From Eisenbergiella tayi (GTDB lineage Bacteria; Bacillota; Clostridia; Lachnospirales; Lachnospiraceae), in assembly GCF_001881565.1 (NCBI RefSeq), contig NZ_MPDJ01000006.1:338093-402092 (forward strand): DNA of 64,000 nucleotides. The letters are read 5' to 3'. Shown here piece by piece: positions 16,990-25,871 of this stretch (position 1 is the stretch's first letter; every line of letters begins with the position of its first letter). Under the pieces are notes generated by a model. The model searched no databases and was not told the origin of the DNA. It saw only the letters and a list, made by a program, of their open reading frames with translations. Made by a program: the position numbers and the translations under genes.

Positions 16990-19419
16990 TTAACTCATAA
17001 CCGCGGTTACATGATATTCTTTCTTCCCTTCCACAAAAGGAACCACATTTCCGTCTACCTTTTCCCCGTCTACCAGAAGAGAGGAAACACCCTTTTCCAA
17101 ATGATTGGGGTTCTTTACCTCAATGTGGTAAACCGCTCCGCGGAACCGTCTGGTGATGGTGAAATCACCGAAGTCCCCGGGAACACAGGGGTCAATGCAC
17201 AGCCCTGTGAGGCTCGGCTGGATACCCAGAATATACTGGGAAATATTCACGAAGGTCCAGGCAGCGGTTCCTGTGAGCCAGCTGTTTTTTGCTTCCCCGT
17301 GCGTGGCGGCATCCCTGCCGGCGATCATCTGGGAATAGCAGTAAGGCTCGGTTCTGTGGATTTCGCTGATATCCTGCAGGAAGGCAGGACAGGTTTTCCT
17401 GTATACTTCAAAGGCTCTTTCCCCTCTGCCGATAACCGCCTCCGCGATGGAAATCCAGGGATTATTATGGCAGAAAATACCTGCATTTTCCTTGTATCCC
17501 GGCGGGTAGGAGGTGATTTCCCCAAGCTCCAGGTGATAACGGGTATAAGCCGGCTGAAGGAGCATGATGCCGTATTTGGTGTCAAGCCGTTCTTTTACGC
17601 TGTCCAGGGCACGCTGTGCCTTTCCTTCCTTGATGCCGACTCCTGCCAGTACGCAGAAGCCCTGGGGCTCGATGAAGATCTGGCCTTCCTCGCATTCGGA
17701 GGAGCCAACCTTCTGGCTGTAAGCGTCATAAGCGCGCAGGAACCAGTCGCCGTCCCAGCCTGCATCCAGAAGAGTGTCATACATGGCGGAAACCTCCCTG
17801 CGGGCAGATTCCGCAATATCCGTAAGTCCCTGAAGCTCAGCAAGCTGTGCATATTCCTCTCCGTATTTTACAAACATGCCGCCGATGAAAACGGATTCCG
17901 CAACAGGGCCTTCACTGGGGCCGAAGGTCTGGAAGGATTCGCCGGGCTGTGCGGAGAAGCAGTTTAAGTTCAGACAGTCATTCCAGTCCGCACGTCCGAT
18001 GAGAGGAAGACCGTGAGGGCCTTTGTGCGTAACGGTAAATTCAAAGGAACGGGTCAGATGCTCAAACAGGGTTCCCTCTCCGCCGTCATCAAAGGTAACC
18101 ACTTCGGAAAGAATGGAGGTATCGCCGGTTTCTTTGATATAAGCGCTTGTACCTGCAATCAGCCACAGAGGATCATCGTTGAAGCCGCCGCCGATATCCG
18201 CATTTCCTTTTTTGGTAAGAGGCTGGTACTGGTGGTAGGTGCTGCCGTCGCCAAACTGTGCGGAGGCAATATCCAGGATACGTTCCCTCGCCCTTTCCGG
18301 AATCAGATGTACGAAGCCGAGAAGATCCTGGCAGGAATCCCGGAAGCCCATTCCTCTGCCAATACCGGATTCATAATAGGAAGCGCTGCGGGACATATTA
18401 AAGGTAACCATACACTGATACTGGTTCCAGATATTTACCATACGGTTTACTTCTTCACAATCGGAAGAAACCTGATAGCCGGAAAGCAGTTCCTGCCAGT
18501 AATCCGTTAATTCTGTGAAAGCTTTTTCCACAGCTTCATCGGACTGATAACGGGAAAGCAGCTGATGGGCTTTGGTCTTGTTGATGATTCCGGGAGCCTC
18601 CCATTTCTCTTCCTCTTCATTTTCCACATAACCCAAAACAAAGATATAAGAACGGCTTTCACCGGGAGCCAGGGAAACATTAATCTGGTGGGAAGCAATA
18701 GGAGACCAGCCATGTGCTTCGGAATTGGAAGCTTTTCCTTCCTTTACCACAACGGGAGCCGACGGGCTTCCGTAGGTGCCCAGGAACGCATCCCTGCTGG
18801 TATCAAAACCGTCTACGGGAGTGTTTACGGAATAAAGGGCATAGTGGTTCCGGCGCTCTCTGTATTCTGTTTTGTGATAAATGGTGGAACCCTCTATTTC
18901 CAGCTCGCCGGTGCTTAAGTTGCGCTGGAAGTTCTTCATATCATCATCCGCGTTCCACAGACACCATTCCACGTAAGAGAACAGGGAAAGATTTTTGGTT
19001 TCACTGCTTTCATTGGTCAGGGTCAGGCTGGTTACCTGGCAGGTATCGTTTAAGGGAACGAAGGTGAGCACTTCCGCCTTTGCCTGATTCAGAGAGCCGG
19101 TAAATCTGCTGTAACCGAGGCCATGACGGCATTCGTAAGAATCAAGCCTGGTCTGGGAAGGCTGCCAGCCGGGGTTCCATATGCTGGAACCGTCCTTAAT
19201 ATAGAAATACTGTCCGTTATTATCATAAGGAACATTGTTGTAACGATAGCGGGTCAGGCGGAGAAGCTTGGCATCCTTATAGAAGGAATAGCCTCCGCAG
19301 GTATTGGAGATCAGGGTAAAAAAGTCCTTGCAGCCCAGATAATTAATCCAGGGAAGGGGCGTTTCGGGTGTGGTGATCACATATTCGCAGCGTTGATCAT
19401 CAAAAAAACCATATTTCAT
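16990..19419 (-). CDS. Cellobiose phosphorylase (GH94)
   Basis: An 809-residue GH94 phosphorylase, the length of cellobiose phosphorylases. It converts cellobiose and phosphate to glucose 1-phosphate and glucose. The N-terminal beta-sandwich opens MKYGFFDDQ, and the (alpha/alpha)6 barrel carries RADWNDCLN, whose aspartate is the general acid. It is cytoplasmic. The start at 19419 has AAAGGTG upstream on the minus strand; the frame stays open 37 codons further without a good start. Divergent from the LacI gene, it shares an operator-like sequence with it. Laminaribiose or cellodextrin specificity cannot be excluded. Confidence 0.88.
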   Translation of the reverse strand: MKYGFFDDQRCEYVITTPETPLPWINYLGCKDFFTLISNTCGGYSFYKDAKLLRLTRYRYNNVPYDNNGQYFYIKDGSSIWNPGWQPSQTRLDSYECRHGLGYSRFTGSLNQAKAEVLTFVPLNDTCQVTSLTLTNESSETKNLSLFSYVEWCLWNADDDMKNFQRNLSTGELEIEGSTIYHKTEYRERRNHYALYSVNTPVDGFDTSRDAFLGTYGSPSAPVVVKEGKASNSEAHGWSPIASHQINVSLAPGESRSYIFVLGYVENEEEEKWEAPGIINKTKAHQLLSRYQSDEAVEKAFTELTDYWQELLSGYQVSSDCEEVNRMVNIWNQYQCMVTFNMSRSASYYESGIGRGMGFRDSCQDLLGFVHLIPERARERILDIASAQFGDGSTYHQYQPLTKKGNADIGGGFNDDPLWLIAGTSAYIKETGDTSILSEVVTFDDGGEGTLFEHLTRSFEFTVTHKGPHGLPLIGRADWNDCLNLNCFSAQPGESFQTFGPSEGPVAESVFIGGMFVKYGEEYAQLAELQGLTDIAESARREVSAMYDTLLDAGWDGDWFLRAYDAYSQKVGSSECEEGQIFIEPQGFCVLAGVGIKEGKAQRALDSVKERLDTKYGIMLLQPAYTRYHLELGEITSYPPGYKENAGIFCHNNPWISIAEAVIGRGERAFEVYRKTCPAFLQDISEIHRTEPYCYSQMIAGRDAATHGEAKNSWLTGTAAWTFVNISQYILGIQPSLTGLCIDPCVPGDFGDFTITRRFRGAVYHIEVKNPNHLEKGVSSLLVDGEKVDGNVVPFVEGKKEYHVTAVMS

Positions 19420-19531
19420 ACGAACACCTTTCTGTCCGCCTGGCGGACGCTGTTTTCTTAATGGGAAGGCATTCCGGGGAAGCCTTCCTGCCTGCGTTTT
19501 CCCCTGCAGGCAACACGAGTGACAATTCATT

Positions 19532-19605
19532 TACGTAAACGATTAAGTAAAAACTTAAAAACTGCCTATGACTTGGATTATATAGAAAAACTCAGTGTTT
19601 TTCAA
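19532..19605 (-). promoter_or_regulatory. Promoter and operator of the GH94 gene
   Basis: On the minus strand, TTGAAA (19605-19600) and TATAAT (19582-19577) have a 17-base spacer. Downstream of the start of transcription lies GTAAACGATTAAG (plus-strand reading, within 19532-19547), centred on a CG as LacI-family sites usually are. The same 11-base core AAACGATTAAG recurs at the LacI promoter, so the regulator probably represses both. The rest of the 423-base gap between the genes shows nothing else I can name. Confidence 0.7.
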
Positions 19606-19762
19606 GAGGAAAAAAGGAAAAATAATCACAAAAAAACCATTGCACAGTATACGGTATCTGTACTGATGTTATAGACTGTGGATATTTTGCATAGAAATGA
19701 CGGTGAATAATATGGGAAAATAACGAAAACAGGCTATGGTGCAGGAAAAGGGAATCTTTCTA

Positions 19763-19814
19763 TTGAATTTTTATGTATAAATGATATATGATAGAAGGGC
19801 GAAAACGATTAAGA
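19763..19814 (+). promoter_or_regulatory. Promoter and operator of the LacI gene
   Basis: TTGAAT (19763-19768) and TATGAT (19787-19792) are separated by 18 bases. GAAAACGATTAAG (19801-19813) follows over the likely start of transcription and contains the core shared with the GH94 promoter. This suggests autoregulation. Confidence 0.6.
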
Positions 19815-19842
19815 TATAAACGGCGGAAGGAGTTGGAAGCAG

Positions 19843-20856
19843 ATGGTTTCTATGAAGGATATCGCCCAGGCATGCGGAGTCTCCGTGGCATCCGTAAGCA
19901 AGGCGCTGAATAACCATACCGATATAGGGGAAGAAACCAGGCAGTTAATCCGCCGGACGGCGAAGGAAATGGGTTATTTTCCCAATTCCGTAGCCAGGAC
20001 CCTGAAGACCAACCGAAGCTACAATCTGGGAGTCCTGTTTGTTGATGAAGCAAACAGCGGCCTGACCCATGACTATTTTGCGGGCGTATTGGAAAGCTTT
20101 AAAGAAACGGCGGAAAGGAATGATTATGATATCACCTTTGTCAACCGGAACAAGGAACGGCGCAGGCAGATGACCTATCTGGAGCATGCCAGATACCGGG
20201 GATTTGACGGCGTGGTCATTGCCTGTGTGGATTTTGAGGATCCGGAGGTGGCCCAGCTGGTGGCAAGCGACATACCGGTGGTGACTATCGATCATATTTT
20301 CAATAACCGCATCGCCGTAATGTCCGATAATGTAAAGGGCATGGAGTCATTGCTTCAGTTTATTTACAGCAGGGGACACAGGCGGATTGCCTATATCCAT
20401 GGGCACGCGTCATCCGTAACCGGCAGCAGGCTCTCTTCTTTTTATAAGACAGCCGAAGAGCTGGGACTGGATATTCCGGATGAATATGTGCTTGAGGCCG
20501 GGTACCGCGACACAGATGCGGCAGCCGCCGCTACGGAGGAGCTGCTGAAGCTGCCCTGTCCGCCCACCTGCATTCTGTACCCGGATGACTTTTCCTGTCT
20601 GGGCGGAATGAATATGCTGAGGGAAAAAGGGCTTCGGATACCGGAGGACATTTCTATCGCCGGTTATGACGGCCTGAGGATAGGACGGCATGTGGAACCA
20701 AAGCTCACCACTTTAAAGCAGGATACCGTAAAGCTGGGAAGCTTTGCTGCGGAAAAGCTGATCGGACAGATTGAGAGGCCGAAAACCAGCGTTCCTGAAA
20801 TCATAGTCGTGGAGGGAGAGGTTTACGAAGGCGGGTCTGTAGGGAATATTGAATAA
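19843..20856 (+). CDS. LacI-family transcriptional regulator
   Basis: A 337-residue regulator. Residues 3-50 are the LacI helix-turn-helix (MKDIAQACGVSVASVSKALN) with hinge, and the remainder is a periplasmic-binding-protein-like sugar domain ending in the usual GYDGLRIGRH...LTTLKQD region. AAGGAG precedes the ATG at 19843. It is divergent from cellobiose phosphorylase and 41 bases upstream of the alpha-xylosidase gene, so its effector is probably a cello- or xyloglucan oligosaccharide product. Confidence 0.9.
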   Translation: MVSMKDIAQACGVSVASVSKALNNHTDIGEETRQLIRRTAKEMGYFPNSVARTLKTNRSYNLGVLFVDEANSGLTHDYFAGVLESFKETAERNDYDITFVNRNKERRRQMTYLEHARYRGFDGVVIACVDFEDPEVAQLVASDIPVVTIDHIFNNRIAVMSDNVKGMESLLQFIYSRGHRRIAYIHGHASSVTGSRLSSFYKTAEELGLDIPDEYVLEAGYRDTDAAAAATEELLKLPCPPTCILYPDDFSCLGGMNMLREKGLRIPEDISIAGYDGLRIGRHVEPKLTTLKQDTVKLGSFAAEKLIGQIERPKTSVPEIIVVEGEVYEGGSVGNIE

Positions 20857-20897
20857 GGATAAGTTTAGCTTAAGCTTAAGAAAGAGAGGAAAACAAG

Positions 20898-23270
20898 ATG
20901 AAATTTACAGAAGGATATTGGCTGCGCAGTGAAAAGGCTAATATTTTGTATGCATCCCAGGCTTATGAGGTGCAGGAGATTCCGGGAGGAATGAGAGTGC
21001 TGGCTCCCGTGGGAACTATCAGCTCCAGAGGCGCGACGCTCAATATGCCCACCATCACCCTGGAATTCACCTCCCCCATGGAAAATATGATATCAGTGAG
21101 ATCATGGCATCATGAAGGGTATGATAAGAAGGAACCCGTGTGCCCCAAGCATCCGCAGACACAGGAGGTCAGTGTGGAAATCGGGGAAGAAGAAGCCGTT
21201 ATGAAGGCGGGAAAGGTTTCCGTGCATGTCAGCCTGAAGGAATGGGGCTATTATTTTGAAGCGGAAGGAAAAGAGCTTACCAGATGCGGTTTCCATAACC
21301 TGGGTTATGCCCGCTGGGACAGAACGCCTTCCACCATGTTCCCGGCGGAGAATTACCTGACGGAAAACGGAAAGCCTTATATGGTAAATGAACTTTCCCT
21401 GCAGGTAGGAGAAAACGTATACGGCTTCGGTGAAAGATTCACCTCTTTCGTGAAAAACGGACAGGTTGTGGATACCTGGAATGAAGACGGCGGTACCGCT
21501 TCCCAGGTTGCCTATAAGAGCGTTCCTTTCTATATGACAAATAAAGGCTATGGAGTCTACGTCGATCATACCGACAACGTTTCCTTTGAAGTGGCGAGTG
21601 AAAAAGTGGAATACGTTGGCTTCTCCGTACCCGGCGAAGAACTGCGTTACTGCTTTATTTACGGACCCACCCCCAAGGAAATCCTGAAATCCTATACGGC
21701 TTATACCGGACGTCCGGCCCTTCCTCCCGCATGGAGCTTCGGACTCTGGCTTTCCACCTCCTTTACCACGAATTACGATGAGGAGACAACAAGCTCCTTT
21801 ATCCAGGGAATGGCCGACAGGGATATCCCCTTGAGCGTATTTCATTTTGACTGCTTCTGGATGAAGGAATTCCAGTGGTGTGATTTTACATGGGACAAGA
21901 GAGTATTCCCGGATACGGAAGGAATGCTGAAGAGATACCATGATAAAGGACTGAAGATCTGTGTCTGGATCAATCCTTATATTGCCCAGGGAACCCCTTT
22001 CTTTAAAGAAGGCGCGGAGAACGGCTATCTGGTAAAGAGAGCCGACGGCAGAGGCGTATGGCAGACCGATAACTGGCAGGCCGGAATGGGCCTGGTGGAT
22101 TTCACCAATCCCGCAGCCTGCAAATGGTATTCCGACAAGCTGAAGACTCTGCTGGATATGGGAGTTGACTGCTTCAAGACCGACTTCGGCGAGAGAGTTC
22201 CCGTGGATGTGGAATGGTTTGACGGAAGTGACCAGGGAAGCATGCACAACTACTATACCTACCTTTATAACCAGTGCGTATTTAACCTTCTGAAGGAAAC
22301 AAGAGGCGAAGGAGATGCGGTTCTCTTTGCCAGAAGCGCCTGTGCGGGCGGACAGCAGTTCCCGGTTCACTGGGGCGGCGACTGCTCCGCAAATTATCCT
22401 TCCATGGCGGAAACCATCCGCGGCGGCCTTTCCTTCGCCATGTCAGGCTTCTCCTTCTGGAGCCATGACATATCCGGCTTCGAAAGCACGGCAAGCCCGG
22501 ATCTGTATAAGAGATGGGCGGCCTTCGGCCTGCTTTCCTCCCACAGCAGACTGCATGGCTCAGGAAGCTACAGAGTGCCGTGGTTATTCGATGAGGAAGC
22601 AAGCGATGTAGTCCGTTTCTTCTCCAGGCTGAAATGCTCCATGATGCCTTACCTGTATTCCAAGGCCGTGGAAGCACATGAAGAAGGAACCCCTATGATG
22701 CGTCCCATGGTATTCGAATATCCTTCCGATCCGGTTGCGGCATATCTGGAAACCCAGTATATGCTGGGCGATGCCCTGCTTGTTGCGCCCGTGCTCAGAG
22801 CGGATAAAAAAGCCCAGTATTATCTCCCGGAAGGAAGATGGACCGATTTCTTCACCGGAGAAATAAAGGAAGGCGGCCGTTACTACGAGGGAGAGTTTGA
22901 TTACTTCTCACTGCCCCTCTATGTCAGGGAAAATACGCTCCTTGCCCTTGGCGCAGTGAACGACAGGCCGGATTACGATTACGCAGATGGAGCAGCCCTT
23001 CATCTGTATGAGCTTGCGGACGGCGCCTCCTGTACCTGCCGTCTGGTAGACCAGAAGGGCGGTACCGTCGCAAATGTGACCACCTGCAGAAATGCGGATA
23101 CCATATCCTTTACGGCAGATGCCGACATGAAGGGCCTTACCCTGGTGCTTCACGGCATCGGCGGGAATGTAAAAGCAGAGGGAGGAACGGTTGGTGCTAA
23201 AGCCGATGACAAAACCGTTTCCATTACCGTTTCTGACAGCACACAGAAAGTGACTGCTGTAATCGGGTAA
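20898..23270 (+). CDS. yicI: GH31 alpha-xylosidase (YicI type)
   Basis: A 790-residue retaining alpha-xylosidase that releases xylose from isoprimeverose-type xyloglucan oligosaccharides. The GH31 nucleophile motif CFKTDFGERVPVD and the length match YicI, as do the N-terminal beta-sandwich, the barrel with the F-H-F-D-C-F-W-M segment, and the C-terminal beta domains. It is cytoplasmic. AAAGAGAGG lies before the ATG. With cellobiose phosphorylase and the LacI regulator it forms a likely xyloglucan-oligosaccharide set: xylose is trimmed first, then the glucan backbone is phosphorolysed. Alpha-glucosidase activity is the alternative. Confidence 0.92.
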   Translation: MKFTEGYWLRSEKANILYASQAYEVQEIPGGMRVLAPVGTISSRGATLNMPTITLEFTSPMENMISVRSWHHEGYDKKEPVCPKHPQTQEVSVEIGEEEAVMKAGKVSVHVSLKEWGYYFEAEGKELTRCGFHNLGYARWDRTPSTMFPAENYLTENGKPYMVNELSLQVGENVYGFGERFTSFVKNGQVVDTWNEDGGTASQVAYKSVPFYMTNKGYGVYVDHTDNVSFEVASEKVEYVGFSVPGEELRYCFIYGPTPKEILKSYTAYTGRPALPPAWSFGLWLSTSFTTNYDEETTSSFIQGMADRDIPLSVFHFDCFWMKEFQWCDFTWDKRVFPDTEGMLKRYHDKGLKICVWINPYIAQGTPFFKEGAENGYLVKRADGRGVWQTDNWQAGMGLVDFTNPAACKWYSDKLKTLLDMGVDCFKTDFGERVPVDVEWFDGSDQGSMHNYYTYLYNQCVFNLLKETRGEGDAVLFARSACAGGQQFPVHWGGDCSANYPSMAETIRGGLSFAMSGFSFWSHDISGFESTASPDLYKRWAAFGLLSSHSRLHGSGSYRVPWLFDEEASDVVRFFSRLKCSMMPYLYSKAVEAHEEGTPMMRPMVFEYPSDPVAAYLETQYMLGDALLVAPVLRADKKAQYYLPEGRWTDFFTGEIKEGGRYYEGEFDYFSLPLYVRENTLLALGAVNDRPDYDYADGAALHLYELADGASCTCRLVDQKGGTVANVTTCRNADTISFTADADMKGLTLVLHGIGGNVKAEGGTVGAKADDKTVSITVSDSTQKVTAVIG

Positions 23271-23298
23271 GACAGGAATAGAAAATCATAAAACAGAG

Positions 23299-23340
23299 AT
23301 CTGTCCGGTATGTTTTTTGGGTACCGGACAGGTCTTTTTT
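23299..23340 (+). terminator. Terminator after the alpha-xylosidase gene
   Basis: CTGTCCGGTA (23301-23310) pairs with TACCGGACAG (23322-23331), followed by a run of T. Confidence 0.9.
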
Positions 23341-23375
23341 ACTCTTTTTTAATCATTTTTTCATAAACCGTTTTC

Positions 23376-23404
23376 TTGTAATATGGCCTTCTGTGGGGTA
23401 TGAT
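23376..23404 (+). promoter_or_regulatory. Promoter of the DUF1700 gene
   Basis: TTGTAA (23376-23381) and TATGAT (23399-23404) have a 17-base spacer and lie 33 bases before the start codon. Confidence 0.55.
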
Positions 23405-23436
23405 ACGAATAGGAAGTAAAAAAAGGAGATAAGCAG

Positions 23437-23913
23437 ATGACAAAAACAGAATTCCTGGAAGCTCTGCGGCGTGCACTGAACGGGAATATGGCGGCTGCAT
23501 CCGTGGAAGATAATCTTAAATTTTATGAAAACTACTTTTATTCGGAAGAAGCGAAAGGAAGGTCCGAAGCGGCACTCCTCTCAGAGCTGGGCGATCCCAG
23601 AATTCTGGCAAGAACTCTGATAGATGCGGCGGAGCGTGCCGGAGACGCTTATGCCCGTGAGGCGAACGAAACACAGTTCAGGGCGGCGTCAGGCGCCCAA
23701 AACCGGGATGAATACAGGGAAGAGGCCTATTCACAGGGGAACGGCAGAACCGTCAAACGGGTTCATATGCCAGGTTGGCTGATTGCCATTCTCGTCATCA
23801 TGGTGTTCGTGGTGGTAATAAGCGTGGTCGGTTCACTGATGTGGGCTATCCTGCCTTATCTGATTCCCGTAGTGCTTGTAGTATATATTATCAGGCTGTT
23901 TCAAAAAAAATAA
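23437..23913 (+). CDS. DUF1700 (HAAS domain) membrane protein
   Basis: A 158-residue protein with an N-terminal HAAS-type helical domain (MTKTEFLEALRRAL, then LLSELGDPRILARTL), a polar linker of about 45 residues and two C-terminal membrane helices (about 112-132 and 137-154). Such proteins are usually paired with a PadR-family regulator, but none is adjacent here. The role is probably membrane-associated regulation or scaffolding. A strong AAAGGAG site precedes the ATG. Confidence 0.8.
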   Translation: MTKTEFLEALRRALNGNMAAASVEDNLKFYENYFYSEEAKGRSEAALLSELGDPRILARTLIDAAERAGDAYAREANETQFRAASGAQNRDEYREEAYSQGNGRTVKRVHMPGWLIAILVIMVFVVVISVVGSLMWAILPYLIPVVLVVYIIRLFQKK

Positions 23914-23987
23914 AAAATGTGTGCATAAAAAAGCTGTTTTTTCAAATACTACTCCTGTAACAAAAATGAATCAGGAGGTTTTATATT

Positions 23988-24155
23988 ATGTCTAAGAATG
24001 ATTACAATCAGAACAGCCAGAACAGCGAAAAGCAGAACCAGCAGAATAAGTCTGAGAATTCCAGCAGCAACAGCCAGAAGAATCAGAACCAGAGCAAGAA
24101 CAGCTCCTCTGACTGCCATAACGGAAGCAACAGCAGCAAAGAGAACAATTACTAA
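23988..24155 (+). CDS. Asn/Gln/Ser-rich 55-residue peptide
   Basis: A short gene with a strong TCAGGAGG site 7-8 bases before its ATG and a clean terminator 17 bases after its stop. The peptide begins MSKNDYNQNSQNSEK and is almost entirely Asn, Gln, Ser, Lys and Glu, with a single Cys and no hydrophobic core, so it is probably disordered. A small spore protein is one possibility, but no family match is visible. Ribosome site, terminator and length together argue that it is real. Confidence 0.75.
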   Translation: MSKNDYNQNSQNSEKQNQQNKSENSSSNSQKNQNQSKNSSSDCHNGSNSSKENNY

Positions 24156-24172
24156 TCTACAATAGCTGAAAG

Positions 24173-24213
24173 AGCCGGGAAGCAGCGGATTTATCCGCCC
24201 TTCCCGGCTTTTT
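24173..24213 (+). terminator. Terminator after the N/Q/S-rich peptide gene
   Basis: AGCCGGGAAG (24173-24182) pairs with CTTCCCGGCT (24200-24209), followed by TTTTT. A small inner hairpin (GGAT...ATCC) lies in the loop. Confidence 0.9.
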
Positions 24214-24219
24214 ACGTGG

Positions 24220-24657
24220 GTCAGTGAAGTTTTGATTCTTTTCCCGGACAGTCCGCCATCCCCCTGTCTCACACCTGCCGCCGCCCGTCCTCTCCTCCCG
24301 GGGCTTTTCTTCCCTGCCGAAGCGGCAGTGGATGTGTTTTCTGCTCCAGCCTCAAAAACGGGGTGTTTCTAAATGTTCCGTTCTGCCGGGATTCTGCCAA
24401 CGCGGCAAAACTCCTCGCTGGTAAGGTTTTATAAAACGGTAAGCTGATTCTGGCTCGTCAGACAAGCCGCTAAGGGCGGCAGCCTCCCGGCAGAACGGAA
24501 CATTAAGAAACATCACCGTTTTTTCCAATGGGTCAGAAAACACATCCACTGCCGCCCCGGCAGGGAAGAAAAGCCCCGGGAGGAGAGGACGGGCGGCGGC
24601 AGGTGTGGGACAGGGGGATGGCGGACTGTCCGGGGAAAGAATCAAAATTTCATTGAC
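24220..24657. repeat. Long inverted repeat 2 (438 bases, arms of about 180)
   Basis: The left arm from 24220 and the right arm ending at 24657 are nearly complementary for about 115 bp. After a diverged patch of about 20 bases they pair again for about 40 bp (to about 24398 and from about 24483), leaving a central region of roughly 85-90 bases. In the outer part, four of the six differences would be G-U pairs in a plus-strand RNA. The left arm is C/T-rich and the right arm G/A-rich. It fills the gap between the N/Q/S-peptide terminator and the RNA methyltransferase gene, ending 31 bases before the latter's start. No coding capacity is apparent. Confidence 0.95.
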
Positions 24658-24687
24658 GGGGAAAAGAAATAAACGTAATATATATTT

Positions 24688-25845
24688 ATGAGAAAATTTG
24701 AGTTGATTGCTCCGTGCCATTTTGGGCTGGAGGCAGTATTAAAAAAAGAGATTATTGACCTGGGTTATGATGTGATTCAGGTGGAAGACGGGCGGATTAC
24801 TTTTTTCGGGGATGAGGAAGCGGTGAGCAGGGCGAATGTGTTCCTGCGGAGCGCGGAGCGTATCCTTATTAAAGTGGGGAGTTTCCATGCGGAAACTTTT
24901 GAAGAGCTTTTCCAGGGGACGAGGAGTCTTGCGTGGGAGGAGTTTATTCCGGCGGACGGGAAGTTCTGGGTTGCCAAGGCGGCCAGTGTGAAGAGTAAGC
25001 TGTTCAGTCCTTCGGATATCCAGTCTGTTATGAAAAAGGCGATGGTTGAGCGTCTGAAGGGGATTTATCGTGTGGGCTGGTTTGAGGAAAACGGCGCGTC
25101 TTTTCCTGTCAGGGTGTTCCTGATGAAGGATGAGGTGACGGTGGGGCTGGATACCACAGGGGAATCCCTTCATAAGAGAGGCTACCGTAAGCTGACGGCA
25201 AAGGCTCCTATCGCTGAAAATCTGGCGGCATCCCTGATTATGCTCACTCCGTGGAGAGGTGACCGGATACTGGTGGATCCCTTCTGCGGAAGCGGAACTT
25301 TTCCTATAGAAGCGGCTATGATGGCGGCTAATATGGCTCCGGGCATGAACCGGAGCTTTACGGCGGAGTCGTGGACGGAAGTGGTGGGCAGGAGAAACTG
25401 GTATGATGCTGTGGATGAAGCGGGTGAAATGGTGGATCTGAATGTGGATACAGACATTCAGGGATATGACATTGATGAAAAAATGGTTGCTGTTTCACGG
25501 GAAAATGCGCGTCTTGCGGGAGTGGAAAAGCTGATTCATTTCCAGAGGCGTCCTTTGTCTGAACTGAGGCATCCTAAAAAATATGGATTTCTTATTACCA
25601 ATCCTCCTTACGGAGAGCGGCTTGAGGAAAAAGAGGCGCTGCCCGCTTTGTACAGGGAGATCGGGGAACGGTTTGCCGGCCTGGATTCCTGGTCCATGTA
25701 TCTGATTACGGCGTATGAGAATGCGGAACGTGACATCGGGAGAAAAGCAGATAAGAACAGAAAAATATATAATGGTATGATGAAGACCTATTTTTATCAG
25801 TATTTGGGTCCTAAACCGCCTAAGCGGCAGAAGCAGGACAGATAA
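24688..25845 (+). CDS. THUMP-domain class I SAM-dependent RNA methyltransferase
   Basis: A 385-residue protein with an N-terminal ferredoxin-like/THUMP RNA-binding part (about residues 1-165) and a C-terminal Rossmann methyltransferase. The SAM-binding motif is VDPFCGSGTFPIEAA near residue 195, and the catalytic motif NPPYGERL near 308 is typical of N2-guanine methyltransferases. It belongs to the RlmL/YpsC group and probably modifies 23S rRNA. No strong ribosome site precedes the ATG; a long palindrome ends 31 bases upstream. The XTP pyrophosphatase gene follows 26 bases later. Confidence 0.9.
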   Translation: MRKFELIAPCHFGLEAVLKKEIIDLGYDVIQVEDGRITFFGDEEAVSRANVFLRSAERILIKVGSFHAETFEELFQGTRSLAWEEFIPADGKFWVAKAASVKSKLFSPSDIQSVMKKAMVERLKGIYRVGWFEENGASFPVRVFLMKDEVTVGLDTTGESLHKRGYRKLTAKAPIAENLAASLIMLTPWRGDRILVDPFCGSGTFPIEAAMMAANMAPGMNRSFTAESWTEVVGRRNWYDAVDEAGEMVDLNVDTDIQGYDIDEKMVAVSRENARLAGVEKLIHFQRRPLSELRHPKKYGFLITNPPYGERLEEKEALPALYREIGERFAGLDSWSMYLITAYENAERDIGRKADKNRKIYNGMMKTYFYQYLGPKPPKRQKQDR

Positions 25846-25871
25846 AACAGGAAAGATGGAGCACGGGATAA

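Noticed and set aside
24220..24657. Retron or reverse-transcriptase-linked structured RNA
   Set aside because: No reverse transcriptase gene is in the window, and the element does not show the msr/msd layout.
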